Notes under the pieces: model-generated
What the model was told of the DNA's origin: nothing
The model's input: only the letters and a program-made list of their open reading frames with translations
Databases searched by the model: none
Part shown: positions 1 to 6,227 of the stretch, one piece after another
Numbering within the stretch: the first letter of the stretch is position 1
Layout: every line of letters begins with the position of its first letter
Position numbers and translations under genes: made by a program
DNA from: Acetatifactor sp.
Lineage (GTDB): Bacteria > Bacillota > Clostridia > Lachnospirales > Lachnospiraceae
Assembly: GCA_024699575.1 (NCBI GenBank)
Contig: JAILPF010000542.1
Location: forward strand, 1 to 7,272
Direction of reading: 5' to 3'
Length of the DNA stretch: 7,272 nucleotides

Positions 1-1302
1 ACGCTCAGCGGCCCACTTAGCGTTCCAATCATCAATCAAAGCCTGTGCCTTCTCATCATCTTTCTCCATTACATATGTCAGGAAAAACTGCTGTCCGTCA
101 AGCTCGATAGCATTTTTGATGTTACTGAAGGTCGCATTTCCTACAATAGGAGAAAGAGGCTCTACACCATAACTAAGAAGCTCATGCACAAAAGGATCAT
201 CCACTTCCAGATTCATATTGGAAGGAATCTCTGTATCAGCAAACGGATTCTCAAGCATATAGGTAAGGAATGCTTTTGCAAGTTCGGGAGACTGTGTATC
301 CTTGGAGATACCCCACTGTTTTCCTGCGCCGGCCTTGATATTCTTAGCACCGGGGAAGGGGAACATACCGATATCTTCTTTATTTGCTCCCAGCTCTACG
401 AACTGAGAAGGAAGCCATGTCTCAGAATAGTGCATAGCAACCTTGCCCTGCGCCAAATCCAGTTTAAACTGATCCCAGTTTGCGGACATAATATCTTCTT
501 CCAGCTGACCTTTCTTATAAAGGTTGCGAACAATATCCATGGATGCAAGCATTACATCATCATAGATAGCATCCTGCTCGGCATATTTATTCTCGCCTCG
601 CTCGTCTCCTGCTGTAAGGTTAACCTCACCCCAGCCACACCATGCATAGATAGGCCATATATCCTTAAATGCGGTACCTACAGGAGTAATTCCTGCAGCC
701 TGAAGCTTGTCACAAACCTCATAGAACTCTTCTACTGTCATGGGAATGCTCTCAATTCCCGCCTGAGCAAATGCCTGTTTGTTATAAATCATTCCGCAAT
801 AAGAAACAGTCAACGGCAATACATAAAGATTGCCGTCCGTGCCCCGGCCATTCTCATAAAAGAGAATATCATCAGCGGTGAATGGCAAATCATCAATGGG
901 CATAAAATAATCTGCGTAAGTATCCTGATTGATAGGGTCTACCACATAGAACAGGTCAGGAGCCTCTCCTCCTGCAATTCTGGTGGGTATCACATCATCG
1001 TACTCCTTGATTGTCTCAAACTCGACTGTAGTACCGGGATGTTCACTCATAAATTTCTCAGCATATGCAATCAGTGTATCCTCAATGTCTGTTCTATTAC
1101 TTGCAACCACAATCTTACCGGACAGTTCTACTTCTTCGGCAGGTGCTTCCTGTTCGTCCGACTCCGTGCTTGCAGCTGTTGTGCTACTTGTGTCGGCAAC
1201 AGTACTTGCTTCATTATTTGCTGTCTCATTACCGCTTCCGCAACCGGCAAGCATACCGACGGTCATTACAGCGGTCAAAAGTAACGCTAATGGTTTCTTC
1301 AT
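1..1302 (-). CDS. Sugar ABC transporter extracellular solute-binding lipoprotein (family 1, CUT1-type), 3' end cut by window
   Basis: This is the lipid-anchored binding protein of a carbohydrate importer; it would capture an oligosaccharide outside the membrane and hand it to a permease pair. The open frame has 434 codons and no stop before the left edge. The visible end (NAKWAAER) looks like the last helix of such proteins, so only a few residues are probably missing. It begins MKKPLALLLT, followed by a short hydrophobic stretch and a lipobox LAGC with the acylated cysteine at residue 21. A Ser/Thr/Glu/Ala-rich linker covers about residues 22-55, and the ligand-binding fold starts near GKIVVAS. 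GGEAPDLFYV and the Trp-rich IWPIYAWCGWGE stretch are typical of sugar binders. The ATG at 1302 is supported by GGGAGG at 1310-1315 with a 7-base gap. It lies 115 bp downstream of the 402-residue GH130 gene on the same strand. Beta-manno-oligosaccharide as ligand is inferred from neighbours only. Confidence 0.93.
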   Translation of the reverse strand, partial: MKKPLALLLTAVMTVGMLAGCGSGNETANNEASTVADTSSTTAASTESDEQEAPAEEVELSGKIVVASNRTDIEDTLIAYAEKFMSEHPGTTVEFETIKEYDDVIPTRIAGGEAPDLFYVVDPINQDTYADYFMPIDDLPFTADDILFYENGRGTDGNLYVLPLTVSYCGMIYNKQAFAQAGIESIPMTVEEFYEVCDKLQAAGITPVGTAFKDIWPIYAWCGWGEVNLTAGDERGENKYAEQDAIYDDVMLASMDIVRNLYKKGQLEEDIMSANWDQFKLDLAQGKVAMHYSETWLPSQFVELGANKEDIGMFPFPGAKNIKAGAGKQWGISKDTQSPELAKAFLTYMLENPFADTEIPSNMNLEVDDPFVHELLSYGVEPLSPIVGNATFSNIKNAIELDGQQFFLTYVMEKDDEKAQALIDDWNAKWAAER

Positions 1303-1349
1303 TTCTTTTCCTCCCAAATATCCTTTTCGTTTTTAGTTTTTTGATAACG

Positions 1350-1363
1350 GAAGTTGCAACTTC
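1350..1363. promoter_or_regulatory. Perfect 14-bp palindrome, candidate operator
   Basis: GAAGTTGCAACTTC reads the same on both strands. It sits just downstream of the candidate -10 box at 1371-1376, so it would cover the predicted transcription start (near 1364) and the first transcribed bases of the solute-binding protein gene. That is a usual place for a repressor site of LacI, GntR or MarR type (general knowledge). No such repressor gene is in the window, and I found no second copy in the other intergenic regions. As RNA it could form a short stem of about five pairs, so a leader structure is the alternative. Confidence 0.5.
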
Positions 1364-1370
1364 TGTATGT

Positions 1371-1399
1371 ATCATATCGAATCATAGAGGTGTTTTAAA
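1371..1399 (-). promoter_or_regulatory. Candidate promoter for the solute-binding protein gene
   Basis: Read on the minus strand, TTTAAA (1394-1399) and TATGAT (1371-1376) are separated by exactly 17 bases. TATGAT matches the sigma-A -10 consensus at 5 of 6 positions, and TTTAAA matches the -35 consensus at 4 of 6. The start of transcription would be near 1364, about 60 bases before the ATG. I see no terminator hairpin after the upstream GH130 gene, so the transporter gene may also be read from upstream. Prediction from sequence only. Confidence 0.45.
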
Positions 1400-1417
1400 T
1401 TGCTTATCTTTGGTTTT

Positions 1418-2626
1418 CTATACAATTTTTTGGTTCCCGTTTTCATCAAATGCACTGACATAGTCCACAATCTCGTCAAAATTCGCCCATGCCATCCCCA
1501 CTTTCTGATCGGCTGCTCCATAACTCATAATCAATTCTTCATCCATCACAATTCCACCTGTGGTAAAGATGCAGGGGCATGCAAATTTATCGGGCAGCTC
1601 CCAATCCTGCTTTGCATACATCAGACGTTTGGGACATCTGTGAATAATCTTGGGGAAATCATTCTCCTGTTCTTCCACAATCATAAAAGACTGAGTATAT
1701 CCGTAATCCGGCAGCTGTTTGCCATGATAAGATACGAGCCATTTACCCTCCCCGATTTCAATGGGAGGGAAGCTTGCTCCCACACGTTCCTCCTCCCAGT
1801 CAAACTCCCCCTTCGCCAATAATCTGTGGATACAATTCCCTGTGGCAAAATCTTCCAGATGTTGCGCTGCTGCCAGGAAAATAGAAGGTTTATAAACACC
1901 TTTTCCTGCATCAAATCTATCCGGGTTATCCGGTCTATGCAGCATGACATACTGCATTTTCCCGTCAATCTTCATCTTTCTGGGAAAGAAGAAAACATCT
2001 CTGTTGTCTGTGATATTTCCGTCTGTCAGATTGCAGACGTAAGAAAATGCCTTCTCATACTCCCCTTTTTTTAGCTTCTCCAGATCCAGTTTAAAAAGTA
2101 CTGTCGTAGTGTCATTGCAATATGCTGTGGTTCCGAATGGATTGTCAGGATTCATTGCCCAATCCGGAAGATTATCTCTTCTCTTATCCCCCTCCCAATA
2201 CGGTCCGGGTGGAAACATTCTGCACGCAGTCGTCAGATACAATTCTCCTTCCAGATAAAAGATACGTGGGTCTTCAATGCATCCATTGGCATGGTTGACG
2301 ACCATCTCTCCATTTATATTTTCGATGTACATCTTGTCCAACTCGTACTCCAACGCAGGTGCCAGTGCAGGTCTGGAGAAATCCGGTTGCCACGTCTCAC
2401 CTTTATCATCGCTTTTAGCATATCCAAGAAAAATGGGATAAGGATCACTTTTTCCCTTTAAATTCTTCTGTGGCCACGGTCCTGTCGCACGGAACAGCAT
2501 GTGTAACGTATCGGAATCCGGATCCTTTACAATCGCCGGATTTAACACCATCGTATCCGCCCACATACATCCTTCCTTCGGCTCCAACACCGGTCTATCG
2601 GAGTATCGAATAATCGGCTTATTCAT
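1418..2626 (-). CDS. GH130-family beta-mannoside phosphorylase or mannosidase, 402 aa, subfamily unassigned
   Basis: This is a five-bladed beta-propeller GH130 protein. Family members split beta-mannosides, mostly with phosphate to give alpha-mannose 1-phosphate, while a few are hydrolases. The signature IEDPRIF at residues 117-123 carries the likely general acid Asp119. The segment NRDVFFFPRK (208-217), MLHRP (228-232) and SYHG (299-302, His301) match positions that hold phosphate in phosphorylases, so phosphorolysis is favoured. The late blade motif MSYGAADQKVGMAWA (367-381) is typical. There is no signal peptide, so it is cytoplasmic. It is longer than many mannoside phosphorylases (about 330-350 aa), with an aromatic/proline-rich stretch around 137-170. 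The ATG at 2626 is fixed by an in-frame stop a few codons upstream. AGGAGG lies 11 bases ahead, which is long, and a weaker GAGAGG lies 3 bases ahead. It is clearly different from the GH130_1 enzyme at the right edge. Exact substrate is unknown. Confidence 0.88.
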   Translation of the reverse strand: MNKPIIRYSDRPVLEPKEGCMWADTMVLNPAIVKDPDSDTLHMLFRATGPWPQKNLKGKSDPYPIFLGYAKSDDKGETWQPDFSRPALAPALEYELDKMYIENINGEMVVNHANGCIEDPRIFYLEGELYLTTACRMFPPGPYWEGDKRRDNLPDWAMNPDNPFGTTAYCNDTTTVLFKLDLEKLKKGEYEKAFSYVCNLTDGNITDNRDVFFFPRKMKIDGKMQYVMLHRPDNPDRFDAGKGVYKPSIFLAAAQHLEDFATGNCIHRLLAKGEFDWEEERVGASFPPIEIGEGKWLVSYHGKQLPDYGYTQSFMIVEEQENDFPKIIHRCPKRLMYAKQDWELPDKFACPCIFTTGGIVMDEELIMSYGAADQKVGMAWANFDEIVDYVSAFDENGNQKIV

Positions 2627-2668
2627 CTTCCTCTCATCCTCCTATTTTTCGTTTTTTAAGGTCTACCG

Positions 2669-2697
2669 ATTGTAATGCAGACTTTTTTTCAAATAAA
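2669..2697 (-). promoter_or_regulatory. Weak candidate promoter for the 402-aa GH130 gene
   Basis: Read on the minus strand, TACAAT (2669-2674) matches the -10 consensus at 5 of 6 positions. A poor -35-like TTTATT (2692-2697) lies 17 bases upstream. The region falls after the terminator of the response regulator gene and before the GH130 start, where a promoter is expected. The weak -35 would suit a gene that needs an AraC-type activator such as the adjacent regulator, but no clear binding repeat is visible. Confidence 0.3.
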
Positions 2698-2718
2698 TCG
2701 TAGCATACCCCAAAAGCG

Positions 2719-2783
2719 AAAAAAACAGCCGGACTTTTGATTCCTCTACAATTTTTTAGAAGAACCATTTCCGACTGTTTTTT
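2719..2783 (-). terminator. Nested hairpin terminator after the response regulator gene, possibly bidirectional
   Basis: On the minus strand the arm AAAAAACAGTCGGA begins two bases after the regulator's TAA stop and pairs with TCCGGCTGTTTTTTT, with one G-U pair. Inside the loop a second pair, TTCTTCTA and TAGAGGAA, matches at 7 of 8 positions plus one G-U. The structure ends in seven Ts, as expected of a rho-independent terminator. The opposite strand also ends in a run of six Ts, so it could work in both directions. It separates regulator transcription from the GH130 gene downstream. Confidence 0.75.
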
Positions 2784-2784
2784 A

Positions 2785-4347
2785 TTAATAAACCGAATTC
2801 CTGTAATCCTTAGGAGACATATCATATTTCTTTTTGAACGCTCTTCCAAAACTCACCGCATCCTCATAACCCACCATGTTGCCAATCTCATACACCTTGA
2901 TTTTAGGGTCACGAAGCAGTTTTTTTGCGTGTTCCATACGGATGTTCAACAGATATTCCGAAAAATTCATACCTGTCTCCACCTTAAACAGATTGCTGAA
3001 ATAAGAGGCGTTAAGCTCCACATAATCGGCAATATCATTCAATGTAATCTGATCCCGGTAATGCTCCTCAATAAAGGTCTTAGCCAGCTCGATTCGCTTC
3101 TTGCTCTTTTTCTCCCTCTCCGCTCGGATATATTCCACAACATCCAGAAGGAGAGAGTTCATATAGGTCTTTAACTCACGGTATGTATTGAGATAATCAA
3201 TAAAAAAATGCACATCCTGCCCCTGAGTCCTTAAGACATTTTCAAAATCTTTGACTCGCACAATCAACATATCAATCAGGTTGTGCATGTATTTGCGGAA
3301 TTTATCCGGATGACAGTAACTCAGATCAAGGAAAATCTGTTCCATCGCTTTCTTGGCCTTGATATAATCACACAGTTCCAAATCATGTATCAGGGTGCTG
3401 ACCATAGGCTCTAAATCATACACGATATCAATACATTTTCCCTCCACATCCTCATATGCAATCAACTGATTCTGTCCCAGATAGAATCTGGACAAAACAG
3501 CTATTTCTGCCTCTTCGAATGCCTGTGGGATCTCATCCTTTTCCAGATGAATCCGGCTCTGTCCCACTGTGCCGGTATTCTCATTTTCATCTCCGTTTTT
3601 CAGGACATCGTGAATCGTCTGCGCAAGCCTGGAAAGCACCTCTTGCGAGTCTGCAAAAAGGAGAAGCACTATCTCCTGTCCCAGTCTGAAATAACAGTAG
3701 GAACAATCTTTTTCCTGCTGAAGTGCCCGTGCAAGCCTCTCCTCATCCTCCACCAACTTTCTTTCATACTGATCTGCATCCAGAAACTGCTTATAATACT
3801 GATCCACCATCGCTCTCACAGCCATGTAGCAGGAGTAACCAGTAGCGATTCCCAATCCGCCCAGCTTCTCAAGGCACTGAGTGACATCCTCCTTTGCATT
3901 CATAAGCTTCTTCATATATTCTGCAACCAGCACAGCTTTATTTTGATGGTTGCTCTCTGCGGTAATCTTATCCTCGAACAAAGTCTTTTCCACTTTTTCG
4001 ATTCGTTCCAACAGTTCCTTTTTCTGAAAAGGTTTCAGTAGATAGTCCACCGCACCGCTCATAAAGGCTGTTCTGACATAATTGTAATCATCATAACCAC
4101 TCAGAACAATAATCCGAAGCTCAGGATATTGTTCTCTGACTCTGCGAATGAGCTCAATCCCATCCATAATCGGCATGCGTACATCCGTGATGATCAGTTC
4201 CGTATCCGGGAATTTTGCAAGTTCTCTAAGCGCAATCTCCCCGTCTGCGGCCTCTGCAACCACTTCCCAGTCATTGGATGCGCCTGTAATGATTTTTCTC
4301 ATTCCCGCTCTTATCACTTCGTCATCATCAACTAACAGAATTTTCAT
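2785..4347 (-). CDS. YesN-type response regulator: receiver domain plus AraC-type DNA-binding domain, 520 aa
   Basis: This is a cytoplasmic transcription factor that would be phosphorylated by the divergent kinase. The receiver domain covers about residues 1-125. It shows the acidic triad Asp7-Asp9, the phosphoacceptor Asp55 in IITDVRMP, Ser83 in VLSGYDD and Lys105 in LLKPF. The middle, about 126-410, is a poorly conserved helical linker, usual in YesN-type regulators. The C-terminal 105 or so residues hold two helix-turn-helix units of AraC type: ITLNDIADYVELNASYFSNLF and the canonical end VGYEDAVSFGRAFKKKYDMSPKDYR. The ATG at 4347 has a purine-rich GAGGGGGG ribosome site a few bases upstream. 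Full length for its family and no break seen. Likely targets are the flanking GH130 and transporter genes (inference). Confidence 0.96.
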   Translation of the reverse strand: MKILLVDDDEVIRAGMRKIITGASNDWEVVAEAADGEIALRELAKFPDTELIITDVRMPIMDGIELIRRVREQYPELRIIVLSGYDDYNYVRTAFMSGAVDYLLKPFQKKELLERIEKVEKTLFEDKITAESNHQNKAVLVAEYMKKLMNAKEDVTQCLEKLGGLGIATGYSCYMAVRAMVDQYYKQFLDADQYERKLVEDEERLARALQQEKDCSYCYFRLGQEIVLLLFADSQEVLSRLAQTIHDVLKNGDENENTGTVGQSRIHLEKDEIPQAFEEAEIAVLSRFYLGQNQLIAYEDVEGKCIDIVYDLEPMVSTLIHDLELCDYIKAKKAMEQIFLDLSYCHPDKFRKYMHNLIDMLIVRVKDFENVLRTQGQDVHFFIDYLNTYRELKTYMNSLLLDVVEYIRAEREKKSKKRIELAKTFIEEHYRDQITLNDIADYVELNASYFSNLFKVETGMNFSEYLLNIRMEHAKKLLRDPKIKVYEIGNMVGYEDAVSFGRAFKKKYDMSPKDYRNSVY

Positions 4348-4361
4348 GGGTGTCCCCCCTC

Positions 4362-4390
4362 TTGCTTTCCGTCAATGTATTCTGTACAAT
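4362..4390 (+). promoter_or_regulatory. Candidate promoter for the sensor kinase gene
   Basis: TTGCTT (4362-4367) and TACAAT (4385-4390) are 17 bases apart and point rightward into the kinase gene. The -10 box matches consensus at 5 of 6 positions, and the -35 box keeps the TTG. Transcription would start near 4397, giving a leader of about 36 bases. Sequence prediction only. Confidence 0.4.
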
Positions 4391-4393
4391 ATC

Positions 4394-4422
4394 AGTATAT
4401 CGTAAGATTACGTGCTTGGAAA
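4394..4422 (-). promoter_or_regulatory. Candidate promoter for the response regulator gene, overlapping the kinase promoter region
   Basis: Read on the minus strand, TTTCCA (4417-4422) and TATACT (4394-4399) are 17 bases apart. The -10 box matches at 5 of 6 positions and the -35 at 4 of 6. The start would fall near 4387, inside the opposing kinase promoter, so the two polymerases would face each other across a few bases. The -35 box also overlaps the kinase ribosome binding site. Confidence 0.35.
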
Positions 4423-4432
4423 GGTGGCAAAT

Positions 4433-6223
4433 GTGAAAAAATTTACAACACTTTTTAAAAATACATCTATCTTTATCCGTCTTGCCCTGATTATCATCGC
4501 AGTAATGATTGTAATGCTTATTCTTTTCATCATTACCTCGCTCAATTATAAGCGGGAAAAAATTGCCTATATCTATGATGCGGTTAATCAGACCAACCAT
4601 CAGACCATCAATAAAATAGACGACTATATAGAGGATATTTCCAATATTACCAAAATTCCCCTCACATACAAACAGTTGGACGAAACCTACATGACCCGGT
4701 TAAACGCATTTAACGAAACCGGCGAAAACACCTATGAATTCCAACAGCTGAACGAACAAATCTTTGAAGAAATCTTCACCTACAAAAAGTCCGTCAACTC
4801 CTGTTTTATTTACAATCTGCAGGGTTCCGGTGACTACAAAGTAAAATACGCCATCTATCAGCCCAAAAATCCTGTGGAAGAGGAATGGTTTTTGAAAAGT
4901 CAGGAAGCTTTCGGCAAACCGGTTCTGATAGATACTTATGAGCTTCCCAACATTGTAAATGAACGTTTGGAGCCTGTCTATGTCTTCGGCGTGGCAAGAG
5001 GAATCGTACAGTTAAAAACTGCTTCTGTCATCGGAATCCTTCTGGTAAACACGGAAGTTTCTTATTTCGAAGAGCTCTGCGACAACATGAAGTTAACCGA
5101 CAATCATCGTGTCATCATCCTTCATGATGACTACACCATCTATGATACCGACGCGAAAAAAATTGCTTCCACCGCAGATGATATACTCGCATCCATCCCC
5201 GGAAGTACCGACAAAGAAATGTGTTCCCTGTCGCTGAACGGAGAAAAAATGCTGGCCTCTTCCGCACTTTCCTCATCCAGCGGTTGGCGAATTATCAGTT
5301 TGATTCCCGAGAAAGAACTGCTGGCAGAAATCACTCAGATTCAACAGCGCAATATTACCGTTCTTCTGCTTGTCATGACTCTTTCGCTATTCGTGCTGTT
5401 CTTTGCCACCAGAAGAATTGTCACCCCCCTGAACCGGTTGAGTAAAGTAATGAAAATAGCGGAATCCGGTGATTTCGATACCCATGTGCAGGTGGACAGC
5501 CATGATGAAGTGGGAATGTTGGCAGAATCCTATAATTCCCTATTGGATAAAATCAATGAACTGATTCAGGAAGTATACGTGGAGAAAATTACCGCCGGAG
5601 AGATGGAGCTGCAGATGCTCCAATCCCAAATCAATCCCCACTTTCTCTACAACACTCTGGAATCCATCAGCATGATGGCAACACTCAATGATGATGAGGA
5701 TGCTGCAGATATGGCTGCTTTGCTTGGCAGCATTCTGCGCTACAGTATCAGTGATATGAATCAGCTGGTTTCCCTCGGCGATGAGATTGCCCAGGTGCGT
5801 AAATATATACAGCTGCAGGAACAAAGATTCCACTCCCAATACCATGTGGAATTGGAAATCGACCCGAAATACTACTCCTTCATCACTCCCAAAATGATTC
5901 TACAGCCCATTGTGGAAAATGCCATCTATCACGGTATGTCTTCTGTGAGAAGCGGTGGCATCATCAGCGTAACCGCCACTCAGCCCGACAGAAATACTTT
6001 ACTTTTGCTTGTACACGATAACGGCACCGGAATGGATGCCGAGCAGGTCAGAAATCTCAACGGATACATCCGGGAGGAGAACAATTTATTCAAGAGTATC
6101 GGCATGCGTAATGTCAATCGCAGAATTCAGTTATTCTGCGGTTCAGACTATGGTGTTCATGTGGAAAGTACTCCCGATGAGGGAACCACTGTAACCTTAC
6201 AGCTTCGAATTGATACAAATTAA
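4433..6223 (+). CDS. YesM-type membrane sensor histidine kinase, 596 aa
   Basis: This protein senses an extracellular signal and phosphorylates its partner regulator. From the chosen start: a cytoplasmic tail, a first membrane helix at about 12-36, an extracellular sensor region at about 40-300 (probably Cache-like), a second helix at about 307-326 and a HAMP linker at about 326-380. The His_kinase domain has SQINPHFLYNTLES with phosphoacceptor His403. The ATPase domain shows IVENAIYHG (Asn496), HDNGTGMD (Asp539) and a glycine box SIGMRNVNRRIQL. All key residues are present. The GTG at 4433 is preferred because AAGGTGG (4421-4427) lies 5 bases ahead. An in-frame GTG at 4412 would add seven residues but has no good ribosome site. 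Transcription is away from the response regulator gene, and its stop is 4 bases from the stop of the convergent GH130_1 gene. A manno-oligosaccharide, or the loaded binding protein, as signal is inference. Confidence 0.95.
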   Translation: MKKFTTLFKNTSIFIRLALIIIAVMIVMLILFIITSLNYKREKIAYIYDAVNQTNHQTINKIDDYIEDISNITKIPLTYKQLDETYMTRLNAFNETGENTYEFQQLNEQIFEEIFTYKKSVNSCFIYNLQGSGDYKVKYAIYQPKNPVEEEWFLKSQEAFGKPVLIDTYELPNIVNERLEPVYVFGVARGIVQLKTASVIGILLVNTEVSYFEELCDNMKLTDNHRVIILHDDYTIYDTDAKKIASTADDILASIPGSTDKEMCSLSLNGEKMLASSALSSSSGWRIISLIPEKELLAEITQIQQRNITVLLLVMTLSLFVLFFATRRIVTPLNRLSKVMKIAESGDFDTHVQVDSHDEVGMLAESYNSLLDKINELIQEVYVEKITAGEMELQMLQSQINPHFLYNTLESISMMATLNDDEDAADMAALLGSILRYSISDMNQLVSLGDEIAQVRKYIQLQEQRFHSQYHVELEIDPKYYSFITPKMILQPIVENAIYHGMSSVRSGGIISVTATQPDRNTLLLLVHDNGTGMDAEQVRNLNGYIREENNLFKSIGMRNVNRRIQLFCGSDYGVHVESTPDEGTTVTLQLRIDTN

Positions 6224-6227
6224 GCTT

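Noticed and set aside
184..1284. Long plus-strand open frame of 366 codons opposite the solute-binding protein gene
   Set aside because: The minus-strand frame encodes a clear lipoprotein with lipobox and strong ribosome site; the plus-strand translation is Cys/Ile/His-rich with no recognisable domain, as expected of an antisense shadow.
2622..2637. Four-codon mini-frame (MRGR) whose TGA overlaps the ATG of the 402-aa GH130 gene
   Set aside because: Its ATG abuts the AGGAGG site with no spacing, so initiation there is unlikely; probably chance.
2661..2682. GTCT...AGAC inverted ends as an operator before the 402-aa GH130 gene
   Set aside because: Only the outer four bases are symmetric and the interior does not match; too weak to call.
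2634..2849. Minus-strand open frame of 71 codons spanning the regulator's 3' end and the terminator
   Set aside because: It begins inside the AraC domain in another frame, runs through the terminator hairpin, and gives a Lys-rich product with no recognisable features.
4412..4432. Upstream GTG start for the sensor kinase
   Set aside because: No ribosome site precedes it, whereas GTG at 4433 has AAGGTGG at good spacing and gives the usual short tail before the first membrane helix.
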